Notes: generated by a model not told the origin, from the sequence alone. Shown: positions 42,991 to 52,608, counted from the stretch's first letter. The stretch is 64,000 nt of DNA from Mucilaginibacter sp. PPCGB 2223 (GCF_001705515.1 NZ_MDJS01000005.1:1-64000); one strand, 5' to 3'. Translations and numbers: made by a program.

Positions 42991-45456
42991 ATGCGCGCCG
43001 CAACAGTAGCTTTACTGACGCTTTTTTTTTGCTGTAATGCAGCCTTTGCGCAGAGCTATGTTATCGAGGGTAATGTTACCGATTCGCACGGCAAGCCTAT
43101 AGCCTTTGTACCGGTTTATATTAAAGGCACCAGCAATGGCACTATTGCCAACGAGCATGGCTTTTATCAGCTCAAGGTTAATCCGGGCAATTATATTGTT
43201 GCCTTTAGGTTTATAGGGTACGAGCAGCAAACGCTTGATGTTAAGGTTATTGATGCCAATGTTGAACTTAATGCCACACTCGAACCCGAAAATTATACCC
43301 TGCAAAGTTATATACCCCAGGATGCCGAGCTCGACAGCGCCACTGTCATTATGCGCCAGGTTATCGGCAGGCGCAAATACTATCACGACCAGGTTAAAGA
43401 ATACTCGTGCCAGGTATACCTCAAGGCCGATCAGCGTTTATTGAATGCCCCGCACACCTTTTTAAAAGCCGATGTTGCCAAGATACTGAACCTCGACCCC
43501 GACCGCCGCGGTATCATCAGCTTATTCGAATCGATATCCGGGTTTAACAAGCGGCAGCCCGGCAAGGTAAAAGAGGTAATGGTGGGCATGAAACATGCCG
43601 GCGGCGAAAACCCGTTTGGCTTTAACCGCGCGCTCGATTTGCAGGTTAACCTGTACGATAACCTTTTATCATGGGGCGGGCTGAGCATACGCAGCTATGT
43701 TTCGCCCATTGCCGATAACGCCCTGCGCTTTTACAAATACACTCTGCTGCAAAGCTTTACCGATGATGATAAGAAAATAGACGTGATACAGGTCGACCCG
43801 AAACACGAAGACTCGCACCTGTTTCATGGCATCATTTACGTGATAGAGGGTTACTGGCGGCTTTACGGCGCCGATCTGCATTTGTACAAACGGGCGCATA
43901 TCGATTTTGTGGATACGCTGAACATCCAGCAGCAGTTTATGCCGGTAGCCGATAGCATCTGGATGCCCCTGTCGCTCAACTTTAACTTTACGGGGAAGAT
44001 ACTGGGTTTTAAATACGGCGGTTATTTCATCGGCGTAGCCAATAACTATAATGTTACCCCTAACTTCCCCAAAAAGTATTTTGACGGAGAGGTGTTTGAT
44101 GTAGGAAAAGAAACCACCCGGCGCGATTCGGCGTTCTGGGCCACGAGCCGGGCAGTACCTTTATTGCCCGACGAGCAGCGTTATTACCACCTGTTTGATG
44201 TAGCCAAAGCAAACCCCAAAGAGCAACTGGCCAAGGATTCGACCAGGGCCAGCAACAACAAATTCAGGCTTATACCTTACCTGCTGAACAATTACCATTA
44301 CGACGACCCTTACAATAAAATCAAAATATCGATTCCCTCGCCATTTAAAGTGGTTTTTTACAACACCGTCGAAGGTGTCAGCGTCGATATCAAACCCCAG
44401 TTTTTTAAAGAGTTCGACCGGCATAAAACCCTCACCATCGAGCCCGAGGCGCGCTACGGTAACTCGGATAAGATCTTCACTTTTAACACCAACATCAACT
44501 ACCGGTACAACCCCTTAAAGCAGGCAGCGGTATACGGTACTTTCGGGTCGGATTTCCTGGATCTGAACAATTCGGGTACGCTGAGTTTGTTCCTCAACTC
44601 TTTAAGCACCCTCTTCACCGGCAATAACTATCTTAAACTGTACAAAGCCGAGTTTGGCATGCTGGGTACACAGGGCGAGGTTTGCAACGGCATATTGCTT
44701 AACGGGCAGGTAGAATACGCTTACCGCGAAACGGTGATCAACACCTCGTTGTACGCCATCGGCAAGGATAGTACACAGCTTACTACCAATAACCCGCTGC
44801 ACCCCAGCCCGCTCGACCCGGGCAGCAACGTGCCACTGTTCCCTAATCACCAGGCATTATCGGTGAGGGGTTCGGCCACCTTTACCTTTAACCAGGAATA
44901 CACCATGAACCCGGAGGGTAAGTTTATCGAACCGACCCGTTATCCTCGCTTGCGTATAAACTACCGCAAAGGCATACAGATATTAGGCTCGGATGTAAAC
45001 TATGATTTCCTGTCGGTAGATTTTTTCCAGGACCAGGTACGGATGGGTATTATGGGTTATTCATCGTACTTTATATCGGCCGGTAAGTTTTTAAACAACA
45101 AATACCTGTACTATCCGGATTATAAACAGTTCCGCGGCGGGCAAAGCTTCTTTTTCGATTCGAGCCTGGGCAGTTTTCACTTTTTGGATTACTATACCTA
45201 CAGCACCAATAAGCAGTATTTCGAGGCGCATTTTGAGCACAATTTTGCCGGCTATTTTTTGGGCAGGATACCTTTTATCCGCGCCCTCAACCTCGAAGAG
45301 ATCATCGGCGGCTCGTTTTTAACGCAGGAACTTTTGCCCGGATACAAAGAGTATTATGTTGGTTTAAAACGCAGCGTTATCCGGCTCGATTACGGTTTTT
45401 CGTACGGCCGCAACCTGCCGGTGCTGCAGGGGTTCAGGTTCACGTATAATTTTTAA
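42991..45456 (+). CDS. DUF5686 outer-membrane protein with carboxypeptidase-like domain
   Basis: An 821-aa protein. The signal peptide ends in NAAFA. Residues 24-100 (YVIEGNVTDSHGKPIAFVPV to LNATLEPEN) form the CarboxypepD-reg-like beta-sandwich. The large remainder has DUF5686 features and ends with YGFSYGRNLPVLQGFRFTYNF, a typical C-terminal beta-barrel strand closing in Phe. It probably spans the outer membrane. Function of the family is unknown. Confidence 0.82.
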   Translation: MRAATVALLTLFFCCNAAFAQSYVIEGNVTDSHGKPIAFVPVYIKGTSNGTIANEHGFYQLKVNPGNYIVAFRFIGYEQQTLDVKVIDANVELNATLEPENYTLQSYIPQDAELDSATVIMRQVIGRRKYYHDQVKEYSCQVYLKADQRLLNAPHTFLKADVAKILNLDPDRRGIISLFESISGFNKRQPGKVKEVMVGMKHAGGENPFGFNRALDLQVNLYDNLLSWGGLSIRSYVSPIADNALRFYKYTLLQSFTDDDKKIDVIQVDPKHEDSHLFHGIIYVIEGYWRLYGADLHLYKRAHIDFVDTLNIQQQFMPVADSIWMPLSLNFNFTGKILGFKYGGYFIGVANNYNVTPNFPKKYFDGEVFDVGKETTRRDSAFWATSRAVPLLPDEQRYYHLFDVAKANPKEQLAKDSTRASNNKFRLIPYLLNNYHYDDPYNKIKISIPSPFKVVFYNTVEGVSVDIKPQFFKEFDRHKTLTIEPEARYGNSDKIFTFNTNINYRYNPLKQAAVYGTFGSDFLDLNNSGTLSLFLNSLSTLFTGNNYLKLYKAEFGMLGTQGEVCNGILLNGQVEYAYRETVINTSLYAIGKDSTQLTTNNPLHPSPLDPGSNVPLFPNHQALSVRGSATFTFNQEYTMNPEGKFIEPTRYPRLRINYRKGIQILGSDVNYDFLSVDFFQDQVRMGIMGYSSYFISAGKFLNNKYLYYPDYKQFRGGQSFFFDSSLGSFHFLDYYTYSTNKQYFEAHFEHNFAGYFLGRIPFIRALNLEEIIGGSFLTQELLPGYKEYYVGLKRSVIRLDYGFSYGRNLPVLQGFRFTYNF

Positions 45457-45480
45457 CTCGAAGGGCATCAGGTAAGCGCG

Positions 45481-45589
45481 ATTCCCTCCTGTGGGAGGGT
45501 GTAGGGAGGGGTCTTATGCGATAGACTTGTCGGAAAAACCCCTCCCTGCCATTTCACAAGCAACCGCACCCCCTTCCGAGGGAGGGAAT
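45481..45589. repeat. Intergenic palindromic repeat
   Basis: The outer arms ATTCCCTCC (45481-45489) and GGAGGGAAT (45581-45589) and the inner arms AGGGAGGGGT (45503-45512) and ACCCCTCCCT (45538-45547) pair exactly. It sits between convergent genes and belongs to a word family common in Bacteroidota spacers. Confidence 0.65.
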
Positions 45590-45636
45590 TAAAACCATTC
45601 GCACCCGCTTTAACCATGGAGTCTTGACGCCCTTAG

Positions 45637-46845
45637 CTATTTTCCAAAAACACCCTTTTTATAATCTGCTACAAAATCCTTGTAATCTTTTTTCACCTGT
45701 TTAGTATATTTTTTTGCGTAGGCGATCAGTTGGTCGTGCCAGTGGGTATCTTCACCAAAAGCAATCAGGTCATCGGCTATGGCCGAACCCTGCCTGCCGC
45801 TGCTGCGCAGATGCGCGGATGCTGTCAGGGCAGCCATATCATCTACCACCTGATAAATATCACGGTAACGCTCTTTGATCAGGTCAAAATCTATACGGTC
45901 TTCGGTGGGCTGCATTTCCTGTATTACGTACGAATCGCCCCTGAAACTGGTAACACTTATCAGCGCAGGCAGTATATCCTGCATACGCTGTTCAATAGCC
46001 AAAATCCTTTCGGCCTCAGTTTCCCATCCGGGTTGCGGCGCATCAACATACGGACTCACCGACGATGGCCTGGCCTGCTTCATATCAATGAGCAGGTACT
46101 TCTTTTTCTCTTTGGCACTGCGCAGCAAAAACATATACCTTTTTACCCCAACACTCCCCGTACCGGCCAGCCGGAACACCACGTCGATAGCTTTAAAGTT
46201 ATAAGGGCCATCGCTGCTGTTGGCTATCCACTCGGTAATATGGTGCAATAATTCGGCCCGCAGCTTTTTATCGACAGCAAAGTGGCGTTTATGGTTCAGT
46301 GATAATACCAGTTTATTTTTCCTTATCTCGGTGCGCTTCTCCAGCAGTTCTTTCAGTTTGCGGTTTTCGGCCTTCTCTAAAAAGGTACAAACAATGCCTT
46401 TGGCGGTACGCGGTTCGAGCGAGATGGCTTTACCTTTTTTTAACCTGTCCGAATACGACCGCAGAAAGAGCTGTACCATGCGCAAGGCTTCTGCTTTATC
46501 AATCTTTAACGATTCGAACGCAACAAAAATACTGGTCAGCATCCGCACAATTTCCCAGGCGGCGGGCGCAAGCAGGCTTTCGTCAAAATCGTTCAGGTCA
46601 AAATACACCAGGCGGTTGTCGCCTTTGTAACTGCCGTAGTTCTCGATATGCAAGTCGCCGCTGATCCAGGTAAGTGGTGAAGGCGGCAACGCCTTATGTG
46701 CCTGGCTCAGATCCTCATAAAATATGTGGCAGGTGCCACGGTAGAAGCGAAACGCGTTTTCGGTCATCGCCTCATATTTCAAACGCACCATGCCGGGTAA
46801 CAGCGGCGCGTTAAAACTGATCAATCGTTGTGAAATTTTACGCAT
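45637..46845 (-). CDS. DUF2252 family protein
   Basis: A 402-aa protein. FRFYRGTCHIFYEDL, ISGDLHIENYGSYKG and VYFDLNDFDESLLAPAAWEI match DUF2252, a kinase-like fold whose HIEN and DFDES segments echo catalytic and metal-binding loops of aminoglycoside-phosphotransferase-like kinases. No substrate is known. A palindromic spacer separates it from the DUF5686 gene. Confidence 0.8.
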   Translation of the reverse strand: MRKISQRLISFNAPLLPGMVRLKYEAMTENAFRFYRGTCHIFYEDLSQAHKALPPSPLTWISGDLHIENYGSYKGDNRLVYFDLNDFDESLLAPAAWEIVRMLTSIFVAFESLKIDKAEALRMVQLFLRSYSDRLKKGKAISLEPRTAKGIVCTFLEKAENRKLKELLEKRTEIRKNKLVLSLNHKRHFAVDKKLRAELLHHITEWIANSSDGPYNFKAIDVVFRLAGTGSVGVKRYMFLLRSAKEKKKYLLIDMKQARPSSVSPYVDAPQPGWETEAERILAIEQRMQDILPALISVTSFRGDSYVIQEMQPTEDRIDFDLIKERYRDIYQVVDDMAALTASAHLRSSGRQGSAIADDLIAFGEDTHWHDQLIAYAKKYTKQVKKDYKDFVADYKKGVFGK

Positions 46846-46956
46846 TTAAAATTGATGTTATCAAACAATAACAAAACGCCTCAATTGTTTGTCAATTTAG
46901 GCAATTTAAATACGGTAAAATAGCAGGAGAGTTTTTCCCGGAAGAGGAAGCTTACT

Positions 46957-47145
46957 TTATTTCTTTTCAGACGAGCCTTTGTCGTCGTCCTTTTTGCCTT
47001 CGCTGGCTTCTTTAAAGTTGCGGATACCCTCGCCTAAGCCTTTGGCAAATTCAGGTATCTTACGGCCGCCAAATAACAACAGGGCTACTACAGCGATAAT
47101 GATGAGATCTTGCCCGCTTAAAAATAAAAGTGTTGCCTGTGTCAT
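46957..47145 (-). CDS. tatA: Twin-arginine translocase TatA/E subunit
   Basis: 62 aa. A short membrane helix, LIIIAVVALLLFGG, is followed by the RKIPEFAKGLGEGIRNFKEA amphipathic helix and an acidic/basic tail. This is the pore-forming subunit for folded-protein export. No tatC neighbour is present. Confidence 0.93.
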   Translation of the reverse strand: MTQATLLFLSGQDLIIIAVVALLLFGGRKIPEFAKGLGEGIRNFKEASEGKKDDDKGSSEKK

Positions 47146-47252
47146 GATATTGTGCTTTTAAAAGATACCTGCCTGTAAATAATTCTGCTAAGTTACAAAT
47201 TATAATTAAATCAAAAGTTTATTTTGACGAGAGCCTAACCTGCCTTGATAAA

Positions 47253-47286
47253 AAAAGACCACGGCTTGATGAAGCCGTGGTCTTTT
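47253..47286 (-). terminator. Strong terminator of the Gly/Tyr-rich gene
   Basis: A perfect 15-bp stem: AAAAGACCACGGCTT (47253-47267) with AAGCCGTGGTCTTTT (47272-47286), loop GATG. On the minus strand it starts 28 bases past the 47315 stop and ends in a T-run. Confidence 0.85.
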
Positions 47287-47314
47287 ATCAAATTATATAT
47301 GATCGATCCGGCCT

Positions 47315-48211
47315 TTAATAGTTTGAAGGCGGCGGGTTATTATTATCCTGCGGATATTGCTGATCGTCGTCCGTACCCGGATTGGTGTTCAGCTCACCAT
47401 CTTTACCGGCTATCTGGTAAGCAACGGTACCATCATCATTGGTTACCGGCTGGTAATACACCCCGTTTAACTGGTAATATTGTACGCCATCTATCATGAT
47501 GCTTTCGGCACCGGCCGGCAACTGGCTAACTAAAGCGCCAATCGGTGGGGTAACCACCTGGTAGCCGCCGTTATATGGCTGATAGAAATAGCCCTGGTCA
47601 TAATAATATTGCACACCGCCATACCAGAAAGGATAATAGCCATAAGGCAAGGTATTAATATAGAAGCCTATACGTGGCGCATAAAAGTGGGTGTAATAAC
47701 CGCCGTAGAAGTGAAAGTATCCGCCCCTGTATATCGGGCGGTAGCCATAATACCTGCCGCCAAAACCGCCTCTGTCGTAAACCCTGTAACCACCGCGGTA
47801 ACCGCCGTAGCCGCCATGGAAACCAGGATAAATATTTACCCTGTTGCGGTAAGCCCCCTGAAGTGCAGGATTGCGATACCCTTGCGGTACATTATTAAAA
47901 TGTCCCTGAGGTGCCGGGCTATGATAGCCTTGCGGCGCGTTATAGTGACCGCCGGGAGGGAAGTTACCCCTTGGCGAATTATTAAAATGGCCACCCTGAG
48001 GAGCCGAATTACCGCGTGGCGACTGGCCGAAAGAACGACCGCCGCCAAAACCGCCGCCGCGGCTGAACGAGCCGCCGCTATGGCTGTACGAGCCGCCGCC
48101 ACCATGGAAACCGCCGCCGCCACCCCTGTGCTGGGCAAATGAAGCAGAGAATACAAACATTGACATTATCCCTGCAAGGGCTGAGAACAAATATTTTGAT
48201 GAATTTTTCAT
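47315..48211 (-). CDS. Gly/Tyr-rich exported protein (DUF6515-like)
   Basis: A 298-aa protein with a signal ending in FSASFAQ. Residues 27-130 are extremely rich in Gly, Ser, His, Asn and Pro; 130-205 is rich in Gly/Tyr/Arg; then VQYYYDQGYFYQPYNGGYQV and QYYQLNGVYYQPV repeat a Y-Y-x-G-x-Y-Y-Q-P unit, typical of DUF6515. Probably an extracytoplasmic structural or surface protein. Confidence 0.7.
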   Translation of the reverse strand: MKNSSKYLFSALAGIMSMFVFSASFAQHRGGGGGFHGGGGSYSHSGGSFSRGGGFGGGRSFGQSPRGNSAPQGGHFNNSPRGNFPPGGHYNAPQGYHSPAPQGHFNNVPQGYRNPALQGAYRNRVNIYPGFHGGYGGYRGGYRVYDRGGFGGRYYGYRPIYRGGYFHFYGGYYTHFYAPRIGFYINTLPYGYYPFWYGGVQYYYDQGYFYQPYNGGYQVVTPPIGALVSQLPAGAESIMIDGVQYYQLNGVYYQPVTNDDGTVAYQIAGKDGELNTNPGTDDDQQYPQDNNNPPPSNY

Positions 48212-48570
48212 GATCTGTTTTATTTTATGAGTATGACTACGCCGGTTTACAATGGTTTATGCGTTTAAAGCCTGTAATGGCTATTTTACAAATGGTTTAC
48301 AAATCATCGTCCAGGTTTCGGCACGCCATAAATAGTTAACGTATTTAATTTACAATTAATTATACCTCGCGTAAATTAATTGCCGGTTTCCATTGGTTAT
48401 TGCAATATACATGCCATAGTCAATAGCCGTTTTAAGGTAAGATGTTGATTAAAGGTGAAAGGTTGCATGGGGGAATGAATTAATATGCAGATATGCGGAG
48501 ATGTGTAGTGATTTTTGTTGAAAGGTTGAAGGTTGAAAGGTTTTTATTTTGGGCTTTCAGGCTTTTAGCT

Positions 48571-48660
48571 TCAAACAGGGCATTACCTGCGGCCCGTGCT
48601 TTCCGCTCATACTACACAGGCATTAGCCACCGGCCGGTATCCGCTGCAACCACTAACGCG
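48571..48660 (-). repeat. Dispersed intergenic repeat, copy B
   Basis: On the minus strand this matches 22319-22420: GCAGCGGATACCGGCC, GTGGCTAATGCC and GGGCCGCAGG in the same order with scattered mismatches and about 15 fewer bases in the middle. Confidence 0.7.
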
Positions 48661-48695
48661 GGTGCCGTGATATCTTATCAAAAATATTCATAAAC

Positions 48696-48722
48696 AAAAA
48701 ATGCCCGTTGTTAACGGGCATT
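48696..48722 (-). terminator. Terminator of the gapN-like gene
   Basis: ATGCCCGTT (48701-48709) pairs with AACGGGCAT (48713-48721), loop of three. On the minus strand TTTTTTG follows. It lies 30 bases beyond the stop at 48753. Confidence 0.8.
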
Positions 48723-48752
48723 CTGTTTCATTAAGCTTTGATTTTTCTAAAC

Positions 48753-50378
48753 TTAGAAAATATACTTCGTGCTCAAAAAGTTCGAATCGTGGTTGTTCAC
48801 GATCTCGTTGATGAGGTGCTTATTGGTATCGTTGAGCTTGGTTGCTACCAGCGAGCGGATAGAGAAGCTGCGCAGGGCGTCAACTACCGATAGGGTACCT
48901 TCGGCGCTGTCTTTACGGCCGGTGAAAGGGAACACATCCGGGCCGCGCTGGCACTGGCTGTTGATATTTACACGGCTTACCAGGTTCACAAACGGATCGA
49001 TCAGGGCGGCGATCTCGGTAGGGTCTTCGCTGAAGATACTTACCTGCTGGCCGTGTACCGAGTCGATCTGGTATTGTATCGGCTCATCGATGCTCTCAAA
49101 AGGCACCACCGGGATAACCGGGCCAAACTGCTCTTCGCGGTACAGCTTCATGCCCGAGTTTACCGGGTATACTATAGCCGGGTAAACAATTGAAGCAGCT
49201 GTTGCGGCACCGTTTTCGTTGATCACTTTGGCGCCGTGCACAGCAGCATCGGCAATCACCTCTTTAATATAATCAGGTTTGCCAGGCTCGGCCAGCGGAG
49301 TAATGGCTACACCTTTTTCCCACGGCATGCCTACCTTCAATTTAGCTATTTCGGCAGCGAGCAAGGTATTGAACTGATCGACCACATCTTTATGTACAAA
49401 GAAGATTTTCAACGCAGTACAACGTTGCCCGTTGAATGAAAGCGAGCCTAAAACAGCTTCGCCTACGGCCATTTTCAGGTCGGCGCTTTTGGTTACTATG
49501 GCTACGTTTTTGGCATCCAAACTTAAAATGGCACGCAGGCGGTTAACTTTAGGGTGCATCTTTTTCAGTTCGTTGGCTACCTTGCTCGATCCGATCAGCG
49601 TCAGCACATTTACTTTACCGGTTTGCATCAAACCCGGAACAGTATTGGCCCCACGGCCATAAACGGTATTCACTACACCTTTAGGGAAACACTGGCGGAA
49701 GGCCTCTAACAGCGGGTAATGCAATAAAGTACCATGTTTTGGTGGTTTAAAGAGGATGGTGTTACCCATGATGAGGGCAGGGATGAGCGTTGTAAAAGTC
49801 TCATTCAACGGGTAGTTGAATGGCCCCATGCACAATACCACGCCCAGCGGCGAGCGGCGCGATTGCGCCACGATGCCCTGCTCTATCTCGAAACGCGATG
49901 ACTCGCGGTCGATATCTTTTAACGCGTCGATAGTAAGGTTGATATACTCAACGGTACGGTCGAACTCTTTGGTCGAATCGGCAATGGATTTACCGATCTC
50001 CCACATAATTAATTTGATCACCTTATCGCGCTGCTCGAGCATCTTAAAGGTAAAGTTCTCTACGCATTTAATCCGGTCGGCAACGCTCATGGTTGGCCAT
50101 TCGCCGCGGCCGTTATTGTAGGCCGCAACAGCCGCGTCAAGAGCCGCCATGGCTTCGGTTTCGGTACCCAGCGGATAGCTGCCTATCAGTTTACGGGTCA
50201 ATCCATCGGCGCCCGGGAAGCATATCGGCGAGTAAACGTCGCAGGTAGGGCCATCCCATTTTTTCATTTCGCCATTGCTCAGGTACTCGCGCTGGTGCAG
50301 TTCGCCATCCAGGCGGTACTCGGCAGGAACCTGGCTTTCGGCAACAAATAAGGATTTTAGTTGATCTTCAAAACTCAT
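48753..50378 (-). CDS. gapN: NADP-dependent glyceraldehyde-3-phosphate dehydrogenase-like (GapN)
   Basis: A 541-aa aldehyde dehydrogenase. LCMGPFNYPLNETFTTLIPA and FKPPKHGTLLHYPL are GapN-type substrate and cofactor segments; the catalytic Cys is in FNGQRCTALK. The usual general-base Glu motif ELGGK is SLDAK here, with Ser where Glu is expected. It would oxidise glyceraldehyde 3-phosphate to 3-phosphoglycerate with NADP, bypassing ATP gain and giving NADPH. It sits next to the KDPG aldolase and transporter that deliver that substrate, but a terminator after exuT suggests its own promoter. Confidence 0.8.
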   Translation of the reverse strand: MSFEDQLKSLFVAESQVPAEYRLDGELHQREYLSNGEMKKWDGPTCDVYSPICFPGADGLTRKLIGSYPLGTETEAMAALDAAVAAYNNGRGEWPTMSVADRIKCVENFTFKMLEQRDKVIKLIMWEIGKSIADSTKEFDRTVEYINLTIDALKDIDRESSRFEIEQGIVAQSRRSPLGVVLCMGPFNYPLNETFTTLIPALIMGNTILFKPPKHGTLLHYPLLEAFRQCFPKGVVNTVYGRGANTVPGLMQTGKVNVLTLIGSSKVANELKKMHPKVNRLRAILSLDAKNVAIVTKSADLKMAVGEAVLGSLSFNGQRCTALKIFFVHKDVVDQFNTLLAAEIAKLKVGMPWEKGVAITPLAEPGKPDYIKEVIADAAVHGAKVINENGAATAASIVYPAIVYPVNSGMKLYREEQFGPVIPVVPFESIDEPIQYQIDSVHGQQVSIFSEDPTEIAALIDPFVNLVSRVNINSQCQRGPDVFPFTGRKDSAEGTLSVVDALRSFSIRSLVATKLNDTNKHLINEIVNNHDSNFLSTKYIF

Positions 50379-50397
50379 ATAGTTTGTTTATGTGAAC

Positions 50398-50423
50398 AAA
50401 AAGCGGGTTTTTTAGGCCCGCTT
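50398..50423 (-). terminator. Terminator between exuT and gapN
   Basis: On the minus strand AAGCGGG (50423-50417) pairs with CCCGCTT (50407-50401) and a T-rich run follows (to 50398). It begins 14 bases past the exuT stop and just before the gapN start at 50378. Confidence 0.7.
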
Positions 50424-50436
50424 CATAAAAAAGGTC

Positions 50437-51816
50437 TTAGCACAATTCTTCTTTGCTAATCGGGGTAAACTTCGGTACCAATGCTTTCATGATGCCCCAT
50501 GCAACAATGTATGCCAGGGCGCAGGTGCAAAACATGAACAAGTACGCAGTTTGTGGTGTAGCTATATAATGCTGGGTTAATCTGCCCGCCAGTTGTTGAA
50601 TAAGCACACCGCCCAAACCACCGGCAGCGCCGCCAATACCCGTAACGGAGCCTACGGCTATTTTAGGGAACATATCGGATACAGTAGTGAACAGATTAGC
50701 TGACCATGCCTGGTGCGCCGCAGCGCCAATACAAATAACCGCAATGGCCAGCATGGCAGCATTATCGCCAAAAATGGCTTTATCGCCAAAATACTGGGTT
50801 GATAATAATGCCAAAGGAAACAACGCTAAAATTAACATAGTGGTCATACGGGCCTTGTAGGTTGCCCAGCCGCGGTTCATAAATAGCATTGGGATACGAC
50901 CGCCGTAGATACTACCGAAAATAGCAATACCGTATACAATGAATGTCGGCCAGCGCACATCGTGGGTGTTCATGCCGAATTGTTTTTTCAAATAGTCAGG
51001 CAACCAGAATAACAGGAACCACCAAACGCCATCTGTCATAAATTTACCTACGAAAAATGCCCATGTTTGGCGATAAGTTAACAGCCTCCACCATGATACT
51101 TTAGCTGTTGCTTCGTCTTTAGCGACATCTTCGGATGGGGCAGCATGTACCGCCTGATTGTCTGCATCACTGTGGATATAATCAAACTCCTGTTTGGTTA
51201 AATATTTATGTTTTGCCGGAGAGTTGTACAGGATAAACCAGAATATCAACCAAACAAAACCGATAGCACCGGTTAAGATAAATGCCATTTTCCAACCTAA
51301 TGCAGGACCGAAAAAAAGCATACACCAAGGAACGAACAATGAAGCTACCATCGCGCCGATATTTGATCCGCTATTAAAAATACCTGTTGCCAAGGCACGC
51401 TCTTTGCGCGGGAACCATTCGGCGACGGTTTTGATGGATGCCGGGAAGTTACCTCCTTCACCAATGCCAAACAGGCTTCGTACAGCAATGTTCAGGGCAA
51501 CTGTACGGCCCACAAAGGCATTAACGATACCAAAGGTAGACCAGGTTACCAACGACAGTGCCAAACCAAGTTTGGTGCCTATCTTATCGATCACCCAACC
51601 GCTAACAATGGTTACACCGGCGTAAAAAAAGGTAAACCAGGATATCAGGTTACCATAGTCGATATTGGTCCAGCCAAACCCACCTTGTGCCACCGGGGTA
51701 CAAAAGTACTCCTTTAAATAACTCACAACCTGGCGGTCCATGTAGTTAATGGTAGTCGAAAAGAGAAGCAGGGTGGCTATAGTCCACCGGTACCTTCCCA
51801 TTCTGTTTTCGCTCAT
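50437..51816 (-). CDS. exuT: MFS hexuronate transporter (ExuT-like)
   Basis: A 459-aa protein with twelve predicted helices, of the anion:cation symporter group. The first helix ends with STTINYMDRQVVSYL, a hallmark of hexuronate transporters; GIGEGGNFPASIKTVAEWFP is the conserved loop, and FSGTTINY-type start TTINYMDR is intact. The gene follows eda by 35 bases on the same strand, so they likely form an operon for uronate use. Confidence 0.87.
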   Translation of the reverse strand: MSENRMGRYRWTIATLLLFSTTINYMDRQVVSYLKEYFCTPVAQGGFGWTNIDYGNLISWFTFFYAGVTIVSGWVIDKIGTKLGLALSLVTWSTFGIVNAFVGRTVALNIAVRSLFGIGEGGNFPASIKTVAEWFPRKERALATGIFNSGSNIGAMVASLFVPWCMLFFGPALGWKMAFILTGAIGFVWLIFWFILYNSPAKHKYLTKQEFDYIHSDADNQAVHAAPSEDVAKDEATAKVSWWRLLTYRQTWAFFVGKFMTDGVWWFLLFWLPDYLKKQFGMNTHDVRWPTFIVYGIAIFGSIYGGRIPMLFMNRGWATYKARMTTMLILALFPLALLSTQYFGDKAIFGDNAAMLAIAVICIGAAAHQAWSANLFTTVSDMFPKIAVGSVTGIGGAAGGLGGVLIQQLAGRLTQHYIATPQTAYLFMFCTCALAYIVAWGIMKALVPKFTPISKEELC

Positions 51817-51851
51817 AATGGTTTATTGTTTTAAATTGGTTTATGTGATAC

Positions 51852-52514
51852 TTATCTGCAAGATTTTACAATCTCGATAGCTTCTTTAGTAGCTGCAGTA
51901 AGCTCTGCATATTTCTGGCCTTCCATTACTTCTTTGCTTACCAGTTTACTTCCCATCCCAACCGCGCAAACACCGGCTTTAAACCAGCCCGAAATGCTTT
52001 CTTTGGTCATGTCGACACCGCCGGTAGGCATAAACAGCAGGTTAGGGAACAACTCTTTTATCCCCGAAAGGAAAGATGGGCCCAGTATATTACCAGGGAA
52101 CAATTTGATCACCTTAGCACCTAATTTTTCGGCACGGATGATCTCGCTTGGCGTCATACAGCCGGGGAACCACAGCACGCCTGCTTTATCGGCCACCGGC
52201 ACAACATCTTCAACCAAACCCGGGCTGATGATGTAATCGGCGCCTGCATCGATGAATTTTTGAGCGGTTTCGCCATCCTTAATGGTACCTATACCTAAAT
52301 ACATGCCTTTCAGTTCGGTATCGCAAACTTTACGTAATACTTTAAAGTTTTCGTAAGCTGCTTCGCCACGGTTAGTGTATTCAATGGTTTTAACTCCGGC
52401 TTCGTAAAGTGCGTGCAAAAGCTTAACGCTTACTTCGGGGCTTTTATTAAAAAATAAAGGCAGGATACCTTGCTCCGGTATCAGCTTAAGGATCGTTTCT
52501 TTTTTGTCCATCAT
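51852..52514 (-). CDS. eda: KDPG/KHG aldolase
   Basis: A 220-aa class I aldolase that splits 2-keto-3-deoxy-6-phosphogluconate to pyruvate and glyceraldehyde 3-phosphate. IEYTNRGEAAYENF holds the family's catalytic glutamate region, LGIGTIKDGETAQ and WFPGCMTPSEIIRA follow, KLFPGNILGPSFLSGI includes the Schiff-base Lys, and MPTGGVDM closes the phosphate site. It diverges from kdgK. Confidence 0.92.
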   Translation of the reverse strand: MMDKKETILKLIPEQGILPLFFNKSPEVSVKLLHALYEAGVKTIEYTNRGEAAYENFKVLRKVCDTELKGMYLGIGTIKDGETAQKFIDAGADYIISPGLVEDVVPVADKAGVLWFPGCMTPSEIIRAEKLGAKVIKLFPGNILGPSFLSGIKELFPNLLFMPTGGVDMTKESISGWFKAGVCAVGMGSKLVSKEVMEGQKYAELTAATKEAIEIVKSCR

Positions 52515-52590
52515 GGTATTGGTTTATCTCACAATTGAGGGCTAAAGTATAAAGAAATAAAAAAGTAAAGGCCATCCGGGCCAAAATAAT

Positions 52591-52608
52591 TACGCAAACG
52601 TTCCCGGT
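52591..52608. promoter_or_regulatory. LacI-type operator candidate in the eda/kdgK divergent region
   Basis: The 18-bp sequence TACGCAAACGTTCCCGGT centres on ACGT and is an imperfect palindrome, resembling operators of LacI/GntR regulators (for example UxuR/KdgR-like). It lies between the divergent eda and kdgK genes, where a shared regulator would act. No regulator gene is in view, so the assignment is tentative. Confidence 0.4.

Larger units (their letters stand above)
48212..48752. other. Repeat-bearing spacer
   Basis: Upstream half: AT-rich, presumably the promoter of the Gly/Tyr-rich gene. Downstream half: GATGTG/GAAAGGTTGAAGG words followed by dispersed repeat copy B and the gapN terminator. 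A plus-strand 66-codon ORF (48493-48693) runs through the repeat and looks spurious. Confidence 0.5.

Noticed and set aside
48493..48693. 66-codon plus-strand ORF
   Set aside because: It runs through dispersed repeat copy B and has no domain.
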